The translations under genes and the position numbers were made by a program. From NCBI RefSeq assembly GCF_000150275.1, contig NW_002060945.1:11872-75871 (forward strand): a DNA stretch of 64,000 nucleotides, written 5' to 3'. Position 1 is the first letter of the stretch. Every line of letters begins with the position of its first letter. This DNA is from Trichoplax adhaerens (taxonomy: Eukaryota; Placozoa; Uniplacotomia; Trichoplacea; Trichoplacidae). The notes under the pieces were generated by a model. It was not told the DNA's origin. It did not search any database and saw nothing but the letters and a program-made list of their open reading frames with translations. Of the stretch, positions 1 through 12,290 are shown one piece after another.

Positions 1-1100
1 AGTTTATGAGCCCGGAAACTAATCTCTTTACGTCAATGACGATCATTCCTTGCTGTAGGCTTTTATTTGGCTATTAATAGGAACTGTTTAACTTAAGAGT
101 TATCCATGTCGCAAGCTATTCTAATGGGAATTAGCTCGCATGAATGAAGAAAAAACTAATTAATTATACTGTAAAACTTTCGCGACTGTGTTTTAGAATA
201 GATAGATACTGTAGTTTGTACCATTAGCATCTAAATATTGATGATCACATATAGCTGCTAGAATGAGAATCTTTCATTAAATTACTACGATAATGATGTG
301 GTTTCTTAATCCCCTCGACAACAACAAAAAAGTTACAACTTAATCAGGACAAGCTCCGGTTAATCTTACGATTGGATAAGCTTAACTGTACTTGCTAGGT
401 GGTAAAATTAATGATTGTTCGTAGCCGATGGCTGATTGTTAGTGAAAACTGGTTGTCAAGCTTTAAATGATGAGAATGAATTGGAAAGCAAATATAATAA
501 ATGGAAGTTTTTATTGATCAGCATATTTAGCAATAGTCGCATTGTTGTAAAGATTGTTTGATTATATATGATTTCTATTTAAATTTTTTTGAGAAAGGGA
601 TTTAGTATTATTCCCAAAGGAATAAAGCACTGTCAGTTTAGTTCTGATGTTGCCTTGATCTTTATATTTTAGTATAAAAGAAATGTTGTCGCGAATAATC
701 ATTAAAATATGTGTATCGTTACACTAATACACCAAGTCCGAACCGTAGCGTAATGTCCTACCTGATAATTCGTTGTAATTATAATAGATAAGTTATAAGT
801 TCTAATAATCATAGATTGCAAATTATCAACATGTTATGTTATCAAAATGCCTGTCTGCGTGGTGTCTAGGAATTGAGTCAACTTCAATATCTGTATAGTA
901 CGACGTTGCTAAGTTCCAAACGATCCGTTACTATTACAGCTAGAATCTTATAAAAAGGAAAGTCTTAAGACCTCTTCGGCATTACTTTACACGATCATTC
1001 AATGACTGTGCTAATGTATGTACAGTACAACCTCCAATAAAGTCAATTAATTAGTAGCAAAGCGCGAGCTGCATTTTATGAAAAGTATCACTAGTCAACC
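1..1100. other. AT-rich intergenic sequence
   Basis: I see no open frame with protein character, no RNA gene and no obvious repeat here. It is ordinary AT-rich spacer with scattered stops in all frames. Confidence 0.5.
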
Positions 1101-1104
1101 TCAA

Positions 1105-1580
1105 GATCCACCACAAGGGGGAGGGGGTACCTTGTTATTGTACAAGGTATAGCTACATGAATTACTATCAATTAGGTGGCCAACTACATTATGATCATAA
1201 TTTTATATCTAATTTAATTTAATCTAATTCAAGGGGGCACCCTGTTATTCTACTGTACAAGGTATAGTTACATGAATTACTATCAATTAGGTGGGCTGGT
1301 ATTATGATCTTAATTTTATATCTAATTTAATAGTAAATTTAAACTAATTCAAAGGGGGGTACCCTGTTATTCTACTATACTGTACAAGGTATAGCTATAT
1401 GAATTACTATCAATTAGGTGGGCTGGTATTATGATCATAATTTTATATCTAATTTAATAGTAAATTTTAACTAATTCAAAGGGGGTGCCCTGTGATTCTA
1501 CTGTACAAGCTATAGCTACATGAATTACTCTCCATTAGTTGGCCTGGTATTATGATCATAATTTTATATCTAATTTGACC
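1105..1580. repeat. Tandem repeat, four units of about 115-127 bases
   Basis: The phrase GAATTACTATCAATTAGGTG recurs near 1159, 1274 and 1401, with a variant near 1522. Each unit also has a G-run followed by a CCCTGTTATTC-like stretch, a TGTACAAGGTATAG stretch and TATGATCATAATTTTATATC. Units differ by small indels, including extra G residues and a CTATA insertion in unit three. A short frame read across the last unit is a by-product of the repeat and not a gene. Confidence 0.9.
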
Positions 1581-1764
1581 TATTTTATATCTATCAGTTG
1601 AGCAGTTGCAAAGGGAAAAGGTGGTAAAAGTGATTTCCATCGAAGCTGTAGAAAGTGCAAATGATTTTGACTTCCACTCTCTTGCATCTAGCGATGTACA
1701 CTTACATTTAGCTGTCCCCGAATTTTGACTAAATGTTTTAACCATTTAGTTAAAATCTTGAAGA

Positions 1765-2030
1765 GTCTACAGTACTGTACAGTACATCGCTAGCAGACTA
1801 CAGTGTACAGTACAGTACTGTACAGTACAGCACATCGCTAGCAGACTACAGTACAGTGTACAGTACAGTACAGTACAGCACAGTCCAGTACATAGTACTG
1901 GACTTATAGAAGGCACTGTAGGCTGTCTACTGGATTCATTATACTGTACAGTACTGTATTAGACAGTGTGCAGTACACTAATGTACACTCAGTGTACAGT
2001 ACTGTACAGTACGGTACAGTACACTAACAC
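1765..2030. repeat. TACAG/CTGTA pentamer block with internal palindromes
   Basis: Runs of TACAG alternate with the reverse complement CTGTA, so TGTACAGTACTGTACAGTAC-type segments can fold on themselves. Two longer near-copies (CATCGCTAGCAGACTACAG) lie near 1785 and 1830. The same repeat type forms a larger block at 15.9-16.9 kb. Confidence 0.85.
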
Positions 2031-2639
2031 AGTCATTCTCTCGCTGCTCCGCTGATCGAGTCATCGTGGCGCTCTAAATCTTGCTTTCATGATGTGCTCG
2101 CTCGATTTGCCTTTATAATATTATCCAACATCAAACTGTTATTGGATTCACGCTTGTGCTGTGTAAGTGATCTTGAATCGGATAGATACTCTACGTGCAA
2201 TCATGAATTCACACTCATTTGATAGTAGTACTAGCTGTAGTCATCGTGTCATGACCGAGTGAGTCTTTTACTATTACTATAATCTGCACTATTCTTACAG
2301 CCTGTGCCACATTACTATGCTAGGGTATTACTGGTGTTGCCTCTCTTATTATAGATAAATATTATTATCAACATTTTAATATCGTATTATCGCTGTTGTT
2401 ATTATTATTATTTTAGTGCTGGTGCTTTCAATTTCAAATGACGAAACGTGCTCAAATCTTATCCTATCGTCTAGTTGTAGCCTTGACTGTTTACTATTGA
2501 ACGTTATTGACACTTTAAATTGCGTTACCCTCACCCTCGAAAGATCTCACATTGGCCATTCATTGCATGGGTTTGCGTTTCTATCCAGCGCGACAGAGGT
2601 CTACATCGTACTTTTTTTAATAGGCCCATACGGTTTGCC

Positions 2640-4908
2640 ATGACTAACTATCTAACGCGATTGCTGAAGAAAATGCAGCCTGTCAGATCCATTTGCAGGT
2701 TAGCAAGTTTTATTGCTGTTCCAGTTTGTAGCGCTAGTTGAACATGCTTGTGGGATCCTACAACGCGGACTGGCCGCATTTTGCTACAATAAAGTTGCAC
2801 CGGCTGCCGTAGCACTGTATCATAAAGCGAAATCAAGACACGTTTTTGTCTACATCATCAACCATGATGGCTATAACAGGAGACTATTGAACGAAGTGAT
2901 ACTATCTCACACTAAATTAAATCATGCTATACCGTACTTAATTCTAATAATTAATCTGCGTAGTGTTGAATCACAATCTTTGTGTCCTTACCATGACATA
3001 ATTTCTCAAGGAGCTTCTGAAAAGGCATGAGTTAAATCTAAGTGAACATAGAGCAAGCATGTCTTAAAGATTAATTAATTTTTGGTATGGTTATCGAACT
3101 GGCAACTGTAGTAAAGTAACATGTAATCAATTAACCAATGTAAAAAGTCCTACTCTTTTTATGAGTACAAATAAAAATTTATGATTGCATGATGTAATTT
3201 GGTATGTGGATGCAGTTACTGGTGGGAAGATCCATTTGTTACCATATGAACAATGATAAATAACTACTAATTTTTATCTAATTTTATCGTGTCTTATTCT
3301 CTTGATTGTTATTATGTAATAACACTAACATCTCGTATTTGTGCTCTAGTCATAGCGCCAATATTACGCAATTAACTCATACTCACACTAATACCGCAAA
3401 AATTATTAGTGTAGAAGGTAACATTGGAGCTGGAAAGACTACGTTAGCGAATAATATTGGTGAAATTCTTGGATACAAAGTATTCTACGAACCAGTTAAC
3501 CAAAATCCTTACCTTGCAAAATTTTACGAAAGTCCAAAGGATTATGCATTCAAGCTGCAATTGTGGATCTATCGACAACGCTTCTTGATTTATTGCAATG
3601 CACTACAACATTATTTATCCACAGGTATAAAATAGCTTAGATAATCCTTTTTAATAAATAATTCATTTAACCATGCTAACGTATCTCCAAACACTACTAG
3701 CTAATTCGTTTGCTATAACGTTGCAGGACAAGGGGTTATCTTAGATCGATCTGTTTACAGCGATAGAGTCTTTGCCAAAACTGGAAATAACGATGGATTT
3801 ATATCATCAACCGAGTATGATCAATATGAATTGTTACGCCAACAGTTATTAAATAGAGTTATTCCTCCCCATTTATTGGTCTATCTTCATGTTTCACCGA
3901 CTGATTGTCTTGAAAGAGTGCGAAAGCGTGGTCGAGTAAGTACTTAGCGTTAGTGCAGGATCTACTGTACTGTTGTACTCATTATAAATAAATACATGTA
4001 AACTGCATTTTTATAATACTACATAGTAAACTAGAGAATTGACGATTAATTACATCTTATTATCAATTGATAAATTATAGATATACGAGAAAAGTATATC
4101 CACCTCTTACCTGCAGAAATTGGAAGATGAATTCGATAATTTTGTAGAAGAAATGAGGTTTTTCGCTCATATTTTCTTTTATTATTGCAATAATTTAGTG
4201 TTCAAATTTAAAGTGAGTCAATGTCATTCCTTGAATATACTAAATATCTAATTAGCAATGTTCTTGTAGACGCAGTGGCGTTAGCGTTTACTGGTACGAT
4301 TGGTCAAAATATGGAAATATCGAAAAGGTACTGCATCAATTTCTTAAGTCAGTGTTTGTGGTCGTGCTCTAATGAGGTAACTTAAACACTAAGAATGTTT
4401 CGTGTACCAATTTTTTTACAGATTATTGCCGACATAAATCGGCAAGATTCGACCGTTGAAAATTCTAAAAATATAAATGAAGTCAAGAAGTTTATCTGTA
4501 ATCGGGAAGAAATATTATCAATACTACATCCATATGAAATTGCTAATCTAAATGTAAGTTAAGTTTCAATATTATAATTCATTGTCGATAATAATATTGA
4601 CTGTATAGAAATTGAGCAGTCTTGAACTATTTTATAAGATCGAAAGTCCTGCTTACGTAAATGTAGGTTACTCAGTTTCATACACCCTCCAGTATTAGCA
4701 CGTCTTACAGCGACGTATACATTCCCACTCAGATAACCAATAACACTGTCATTCTCACTGCCCAAAGCAATATGTACTATAATTAGTGAATTCTTGTCTA
4801 TTTACAATCTTAAGTACTTATCGATTGGAATTATTTTACTATTTGTTAAAGGATGAAATTGATCAAAAAGCTGAATTAGATTATTGGTTACGGGAGCAGA
4901 TACAATAA
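2640..4908 (+). CDS. Deoxynucleoside kinase family protein, seven exons, probably mitochondrial
   Basis: Exons read as 2640-2698, 3350-3624, 3727-3935, 4081-4157, 4270-4327, 4422-4553 and 4852-4908. They join in consistent phase to 867 bases (288 residues). Expected reaction: ATP-dependent phosphorylation of deoxynucleosides in salvage. Visible: P-loop GNIGAGKT at about residues 43-50, a Glu-Pro pair at 67-68 where dCK/dGK/TK2 carry the catalytic Glu, an LDRS motif at 117-120 matching the family's ERS/DRS, and an Arg-rich lid (RVRKRGR). The first exon (MTNYLTRLLKKMQPVRSIC) is basic and amphipathic, like a mitochondrial presequence, and its phase fits exon two exactly. ATG 2640 is the first in frame. 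The related complex I subunit NDUFA10 is less likely because the P-loop is intact. The substrate cannot be told. Start-exon assignment is moderately sure; the kinase family is very likely. Confidence 0.85.
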
Positions 4909-6452
4909 TGTTATCGTATATAATATACGATACTACACTCCTATCTGTACGTATTTCAGACAGAATAGAGTACAACATTCATAATACTGTTAATGTTGAA
5001 TATTTATTTCAGAGCTAACTTATGTAATATTTATATGGATAAACGTATCTTAAAGTAGCGATCCTATCTGTAATTTTTGAGATGATCCGTTATGTAAGAA
5101 GTTTTTCTTATACAGTTGTATGCTGTCATCAAATTTAGAACTCAGTAGTTTTATGAACATTAATTACCACTTAATCCAAGGTGTAACGCTGCTTATATTT
5201 TTAACAAATTGTAAATTATCGATTTCGATTTAAAAGTATATACGTTATTTATACGCTCACTAAACACACGTTAGATGCGAAGAAAAATTTTTACAATGCA
5301 GAATGTACGTATATCAAAGATTTATATTTGCTTTAAATTTATCCATAATTTCGTTACAAGTTTGAAACTTTATCTTTAATAATGATACAGCGTGATAATA
5401 TTAAGTTATCCCCTGGAGTATGAGCGTGATGTAAGGGCACTTTAAACTGCGATTGACTAGTGATAGACTGTAATGGCTAAAATTTTTGAATACAGTGTTT
5501 AACGTTATTACAATACAGTTATACGGCAGTTAACTTTATCATTACTAGGGGTCGAAACGTACAAAAAATCCCTAATATTATATTTAAGATTATTTTTATC
5601 ATTACTCGTGCTATGCGAGTATAATGGTAATATATAGTTTTACTAGATAATCACAAGAACTTTTTTATTATTACATGTTTTATCAGTATTATTGATAAGT
5701 GGTGTAGAACAAAGTTTTTTAATGCCTGATATCATAGATATTTTTTCATAGATTGATCAATCTTAACCATTATTAAAAAGAACAAGATCAGTATTATCAA
5801 CCATTGTTGTAAGATATCGACAGCACGTACGGTTGTTTCTCAAAAGTTACATTTAATAATAAAAATCGTAAATGGAATATTGATAATGGACCATTAAACA
5901 TTGACACAAAAATGCTGCATTGCCAGTATACGAGGCAACACATGATAATATCACTCGACAAAGATGGACAATTTTACTTATCAGAGGATACAATAATTAT
6001 TAGTGTAATATTCAATAATACACGTTGTTAACCTTGCTGTTAGTGGCAACATAAATTATTTCTTAAGTTGGACTTTACAATAATTTACTATTGAACTGGA
6101 AGCTAAATTACAATGGCTTAAAATATTACCATTATACCATAGCGTTAAATCAATTAGTTTCTCCTTTGATAAGTGCTATCCGACAAACATAGGTATCATA
6201 CAAAGAGATTGCTAGGCAATTTTTTAGCAGTAGACTGTCAAATTAGTATAGTAGTCTACGCAATTCCAACAATGCTGATAGGATTTAGTTAATTTGTACA
6301 TACAGTAGTTTAACAAGTTATCATTTAAAATAGTACAATTTACATTTTACAGGTGGTGTGTACAGTACAGTATGTATCATTATCATTGAAACTAGAAGAT
6401 TTTTGCACGCACCTATTAGTCAGCTGATTGCAGTCAATGTTACTTCTCATTT
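4909..6452. other. Intergenic spacer
   Basis: Convergent gap between the kinase (+) and the first GT31 gene (-), so it must hold both 3' ends. It is AT-rich, without a credible frame or repeat. Confidence 0.5.
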
Positions 6453-7487
6453 CTAGTAAACCTTTAATCCAGTCTCTGCTAGCTGTAGTAAGTGCTTCTG
6501 TTTCTGATAAGTACCTATACCATGTTCAGCAAGTCGTAGGTTAACTTCTGCAACAGTGAATCGATGTTTCTTTGGTAATTCAGGGTGATAAAAATGAAAT
6601 CTTCTATTATTAGCAACCGTTCTGATACCAGCATGTTGTGCTAATATACCTACATAAACATCATCCAACATGGGTATCTTTTTGACAGCGCTGACATAAG
6701 CCATTAGAGAGTGCAATGTTTTAATTGGCATCACATAGGCAAAGCCAGAGCAGTAAGGCGGGAAGCGAAGATAAGGGTAATGATCGTAGGATACAAAATA
6801 TTTGCCTTTTTTACTGCGGCAAGGAATACGATTATTAAGTGCTACACGGCCAATCATAGTATTCTGATACAACGGATTTATCTTTACCAATTCCAGGTAC
6901 TCCAAAAATCGATAACTATTAATGAAGATGTCATCGTCGCCTTTAAAGTAGAAATCGCTATTTGAACAATAAACACGAATCCAATCCATGCCAGCTAATG
7001 TTTTCTCAGTCAGATTTTTATAGCTTTCATAAATGTCTACAACGATTATATCGTTATACATTAGTGCCTCTTCTATGACAGCATTGTCGGTTTTTTCATT
7101 GTTGGCTTTACCAACAATGAATAAAACACGCCACTTGTGCTTGATTTTGCTTGGGGGTAAAATATTACTGGTATTGCCCCAAGTTTGACGAATTGCATTG
7201 CGTCGTACAATATGACCAGGAGCGCTATTAATTAAAATGGTTAAAAATGTCGAATCTAAACAAGGCGTTGTACTAAAATTCCTTTGTAAGTAGCGATCAA
7301 TAATACTCATTTCTTCTGTTCTGCTGAAAATATTGAAAATGGAAAACCTGGATGGTTTTTTGTTTTTCGATTCCTTACTTCGAGCATGCTGGCTAGAAAG
7401 CCAATGGACGTTAGTATAATAAAAAAAGAAGCCATTCAAAAGCGTAATTATTATAATCCAATTACACCAAGAACGTATTCTCGGCAT
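6453..7487 (-). CDS. Beta-1,3-glycosyltransferase, GT31 family, paralogue 1
   Basis: Single-exon gene of 344 residues, probably a Golgi type II membrane enzyme moving galactose or GlcNAc from a UDP-sugar in beta-1,3 linkage. A short basic N-terminus is followed by a hydrophobic anchor at about residues 7-26, then a stem and the GT31 domain. Visible motifs: RNAIRQTWG (about 96-104), KGDDD with the metal-binding DDD at about 184-186, FPPYCSGFAYVM (about 242-253), DDVYVG (about 275-280), and a shared tail ending RLAEHGI. Many GT31 enzymes have EDVYVG; here it is DDV. The frame stays open 18 codons further upstream but only with a TTG, so I chose the ATG at 7487. It is the first of four same-strand paralogues in the window. 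Donor and acceptor cannot be inferred. Confidence 0.9.
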   Translation of the reverse strand: MPRIRSWCNWIIIITLLNGFFFYYTNVHWLSSQHARSKESKNKKPSRFSIFNIFSRTEEMSIIDRYLQRNFSTTPCLDSTFLTILINSAPGHIVRRNAIRQTWGNTSNILPPSKIKHKWRVLFIVGKANNEKTDNAVIEEALMYNDIIVVDIYESYKNLTEKTLAGMDWIRVYCSNSDFYFKGDDDIFINSYRFLEYLELVKINPLYQNTMIGRVALNNRIPCRSKKGKYFVSYDHYPYLRFPPYCSGFAYVMPIKTLHSLMAYVSAVKKIPMLDDVYVGILAQHAGIRTVANNRRFHFYHPELPKKHRFTVAEVNLRLAEHGIGTYQKQKHLLQLAETGLKVY

Positions 7488-10055
7488 GCTGTAGTCTGAA
7501 ATAGGATTGGTCTCTGCAATCGGTCTTAATTGATACGGCAAAAATAGGAATAATGGAATTACCCTTTAACATTTCATGATGATGATCAGCGTTGTTTTAC
7601 ACTTACAATTCATGACCTACATAGAAATGAAAAAATTTCTTTTAAGTTACAGCTTTTCCATTACGTATAAAAGATTTTATGAGACTACTATTTTAAGTCT
7701 TTGTCGTGTCTATTTGGGCTATAATTTTATACATATAATAGCATCAATGATCACTCTAGAGGAAGTGAATTAACAATAAAGTAGAGAAGAATTAGTCGAA
7801 CAGATCGACGCTGTGACGACGATCAGTCTTGACTTTTTTAATTCGATAAAACAGTTTTTACATCTTTTTGTCCAATTTTTAAATATTATTTGAATAATTA
7901 ATGACATTATTTCTTGTAGTGTTAATGTAATACTAAGTCAAAAATTGAATACTGTCTAGTTTGCAATATCCAGTGCAGTTATCAGTAATTCTTTATCGAT
8001 GAAACTAGACTGCTCGATATCACTGGTATACTAAGACTGTCATCAACCACTTTCAGAAGGTATACAATATTTGCAATAGCAACATCAAAATTAAATATCA
8101 AGGTTAATGATTGTTATAAAATCTTTCAATCAATCTTCTTCTTTGGAGATTTTGAATACCTCTGTTTAAGTCATAAATTTGTAAAAGCAAACTCATTGGC
8201 AGACAGTAAGGCTGTGAGAAAACATCACGGACAATCACAGATCGTTGGTGGACTTTCAGTTCAAAATTGAAGATAATTGCATATAATATATCGCGCTGTT
8301 GTCTGTATTGAGTCTTCAAAGTACCGTATGCATTCTAAACAAGGTTATTCACAAATTAATTATTTAGGCCGATGTCGCATTACTGTAGGTAAAGCACTGT
8401 TAAAAAAACGCCAACTATAGCTATTGATTTGAAAGGTATTGTCTAGACTTGCGATATTGGAAGAAGAGTTTTCGCAATCTGGCAGTTTCAGAATGATTAC
8501 TTCCATTATAATTATTACTAAATCAATAGAAACAGTAGACGATATCATTCTAAGTCAGTAGAGTACAGTAGTAATGAATAATATTTCATTTTATTGTTCT
8601 GTAGAACAAGTCGTTCCGGTCTAATTTTCTGACAAGGAATAAAAATGCAGTTACCACAGTCTGTACAGTAGCGTAATGACAAGAAATGAGAACAAGTCGT
8701 TTTTCATTTTGTTTTAAATTATAACTAGTAGGTAAGCCGCTCGCTACGCTCAGATCGGTGTTGTTCATCCAGTTTCTTTATTGGTATGATATACTGTACG
8801 ACGTATACTGCACGCTTATAATTAATTTATAATTATACGTTCAAGCTAGTAATGCTCTAAGATTTCAATAGCTTGATTGTTATAAAATTGGGTGATATTC
8901 GTTTAGATAGGTCGATCATTTTGTTTTTCTATAGAGTAGTAGTACTTCAACTATGAATTGATCAAGTTGTAAAGCTGTTACTATTATATGAGTAGAATTA
9001 TTATACCAATAAGGAAATTTCAATTTTAAATTTACTTTGGCGCATAAAGTAGATCAAGCAAAGAGTAGTCCTGTAGAGTACTGTACCTAAACTCGTCTGC
9101 AGGAGTGGAGAGACCTCATTGCTAAAATTACTTGCAACTTCTGACATCTACTGTAATCTTCTGAGTTTGCCTACAGTTACAATTATTGTAATTTCGACTT
9201 CTATCACAGTTTAGATCATTGCATGAAGCAAATGTAGATATTGCATTCTAGAAATCTTACTCTCTCCGTAAAAATTAATTGGAATGATTGGTTTCGACCA
9301 TTTTACACTTTCTGACAGTAGAGGTGTACGTATATCCTTGATGGCCTTTTGTCATCCATTCACTCAGTACAGTGTTATCAGCAGACTGCAGTATACTCAC
9401 GTTTTCCAGCCAAGGTCAATTTTTCGATAGCTATTCCAATGGAGGAAGCGTTAATTGCGAAGATACTGTAATTAGCCAGGATAAATTCACATTTCCTATT
9501 TCCTTAATCACTTCGAGTTGGCTGTTATCCTTATTTTTATCATAGCGACAAGTCGCTTGTTCCAGTTAAGAGGAGCAAAAGTGGTGACGTAGCCTCCACG
9601 ATTAAGATTAGATTAACTAACTGTACAGTAGATAGATTTACTGTAATCATCAATTTCAAATGGTATCTGATTGGCTGCATCGTATCAATACGAGGGGACT
9701 CTTTTCCATACGATTTTGCAATCAAAAGTCTGAGTAACTGCAGCACAGAGGGACGGAAACCGCCATTGATGGGCAAAAGACGAGACTAATTGCGTTAACA
9801 ATTAATTACTAGTATTATTATGATTATGATTATTCTTGGCAGTTATTTTATTGGAAGAATTTGCAAATTGCAACCGTATACCGATCGCACTGTACGCTAC
9901 TGGATACGGTAAACAACAGTAATAGAATGATCGAAAGATATTTCCGCTACCGCATAGTGTTGCCTTAAATTCTATTTTTAATTTGTAAGGTGTTATATGA
10001 AGTCTTTAATGACAATATTCATAATAATTCCTATAACTTTAAAAGGATACTTTTA
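7488..10055. other. Intergenic spacer
   Basis: AT-rich spacer upstream of GT31 paralogue 1. Short open frames exist but have no domain-like composition. Isolated TACAG/CTGTA motifs occur, for example near 9070. Confidence 0.45.
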
Positions 10056-10059
10056 TATT

Positions 10060-10760
10060 ATGTGCGCCAGGAGTTTCTGACGAGACTATAAAAGGCTGGT
10101 GCCTGAAGATTCCTTTCTAGTTAGTTAGTCGGTTAGATAGTCAACTAGTTTTTCAATTGATATTTAATTGTTAAGACTGTAATCTTGGGTGCCGAGATTT
10201 TTTCAGTATTAAATGATAGTAAATCTCTGACTTTCTCGTCTACACTATCTGTGACGCTATAATTATACCATAGTATTCGGTCGTTGGAACTGAATTATTT
10301 GGTGATATAGCTAATCTCGCCTCTTTAAGTTAGTAAGTGGCGTTCTCCGCAAGGATTGGCGTGTGTAGACTACTTTGTCACTAGTGGTGTGTGACAATTT
10401 TTAAGGACTTTCAATTTGGCTCAAATTTCATGCAGACAGCTCAGTATAACCTTGAGCAATTTGACTCTTGATGTTTTGATTACTTACTTACTTTTTATTG
10501 CAGTATTGAGTAATTTTATTTCTTTCAAATTTCTAATACCAACTATCAGTCACTGGTACCACCATTACGGTGGTCGGTCTAACTAGAGACCCTCTACTGT
10601 AGGTCTAAACCATGTTCCAAGTCACGTCGTAATATTGGCCTGATCAGAGAAATGTCCGTGACAGGAAATTCTCCTCGGATTGACGGACTTTTCTTATCAG
10701 ATGCTTCTTTGTATTACTGTAGAAACATGAACCAAATAACAGTGGTACAGAGGGCGGTGC
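10060..10760. mobile_element. Possible degenerate LTR-like or other interspersed repeat
   Basis: This stretch is less AT-rich than its surroundings. It holds a TATAAAAGG box near 10087, then about 450 bases ending in a CA step before TGGTACCACC near 10553, which resembles an LTR followed by a primer-binding site. No protein-coding remnant follows and no clear target-site duplication was found. The segment near 10613-10660 (core ACGTCGTAATATTGGCCTGAT) matches, in reverse, a segment at about 30945-31005, which shows it is dispersed. The LTR reading is speculative; the repeat status is better supported. Confidence 0.3.
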
Positions 10761-10996
10761 ACTGCAGTAGCGTACGTAAGTTGATCAGTGTTGTTCTACA
10801 GCAACTGTTGATAGGACTAGCTTGAATAATTTTATTCTATACGGTATGTATAATTTGATCGGCCAATTTAGGAAGTATGATGAGCAGACAGTTAGGCTAG
10901 TTTTGATACAAATTTGCCAATTTGAATTACAATTATTTCATCTACGATATACTATACAGTACAGCGTATTAAGTCAGTATTTGACAGACTTCTACT

Positions 10997-11033
10997 ATGG
11001 ACTACCAAATCGACGCAGATTTTGGTAGTCCAT
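10997..11033. repeat. Perfect 13-base inverted repeat (hairpin)
   Basis: The left arm ATGGACTACCAAA (10997-11009) and right arm TTTGGTAGTCCAT (11021-11033) pair perfectly around an 11-base loop. The outer nine bases are shared with two hairpins near 30.37 and 30.61 kb, so this looks like one end structure of a small non-autonomous element. Confidence 0.85.
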
Positions 11034-11039
11034 GATTGC

Positions 11040-12290
11040 AGGATGACGAGCTTTTTGGGAGAAATTGGAGAGGGGGACATTCTTACTTGAAAGGGCTATC
11101 CAATTGCACTGACTATTAACAATCAATAACTGCCGTGAGATTGTTAGTATTTCTTGCACTGACTACTAGTAACTGTTTCGTTGATCCAATTGTTACAAAT
11201 GTCTGATCTATCTTGCAACAGTACGTAGAAAGATTCTAGCCTATAAAAGAGTATCCAAACATCCATCATGCGGGCATACGAGCTTTTCATGGCCAACAAG
11301 GTGTTGGCGATATCGTAAGCTTCCATCGAATCTCGTTAAAAACAACAACTGATAAATTTCGAACAATTTATCTTCATGATAGACTTCCTTTACTATCCTA
11401 TTTCAGACATAAACCATTTCTGAAACGATCAGTTAGATATAGTTGCAGTATCAACGGAATTGTAAAAATATGATGATATATGTAATGTACATTTATACAG
11501 AAATAGGCACTTAAAATTTTTAGCGCAGTTTAACAACGTGATAATAAAATAAATTTTTAAATTGTTGCTTAATCACCATTTCCTATAGGAGTATATGATT
11601 AAAGCTTACCGTTCTGATAACTTACAAATTGACACACAATGATAAAAGATGTTTCTGATTAAATAATATTAGTCAAGTACAGCCATTCCTAAGGTTAGTA
11701 ACTTGTACCTTATAACAGAATAGATAATATAGCAGTACGAGGTAGGCAGTTTTACCTATGTCATGGAACGCAAATAATTTCAAAATTTCGAACTTCATTG
11801 AAAGAGCTAATATCGCACGATTGATACAGTATACCTAACTGTATCTAACGCGTAAACTGGTTGCATTAAATTTAGTTCTAAGTGATGATATTCCATTATA
11901 TTACAGAAAAACTATAACTTACCGTCAAAAATTAAGATATAATATTGTAATATCATATCTATATCAAAACGAACAATCCACACTATCTACTTTGTAGCAT
12001 CTTGCTATAATAGATACGATACTAAAGCATCGATAATAGATAGGGTAGAGATAAATAATCCTATTGTCGTTGTGAATAGTATTAAGCGATCGTCCATTAT
12101 CAATATGTAACGGGCGTTAACTATAATACAGGGCATAATTTAGCAAATGCCGTTCTCTTGCAACTAATCACAGCCTTTACACATCAAGAAAGTTGTAATA
12201 GCAAATTAACTTGGTTCCATCATTAGAAAGCAATTTCCATCTTGATATCTACAATGAGAGTGCGATGAAGTTCATTTCTATCAAGATTAA
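11040..12290. other. Intergenic spacer
   Basis: AT-rich sequence that includes the 3' side of GT31 paralogue 2. No gene or repeat was recognised. Confidence 0.45.

Noticed and set aside
1476-1745. 89-codon minus-strand frame
   Set aside because: It overlaps the end of a tandem repeat and has no recognisable protein features.
2713-3030. 105-codon plus-strand frame between kinase exons
   Set aside because: It lies wholly in the first kinase intron, and the proposed exon join is phase-perfect without it.
2640-4908. NDUFA10-type complex I subunit as the identity of the kinase-like gene
   Set aside because: The P-loop, catalytic-position Glu, DRS motif and Arg-rich lid are all intact, which fits an active deoxynucleoside kinase better.
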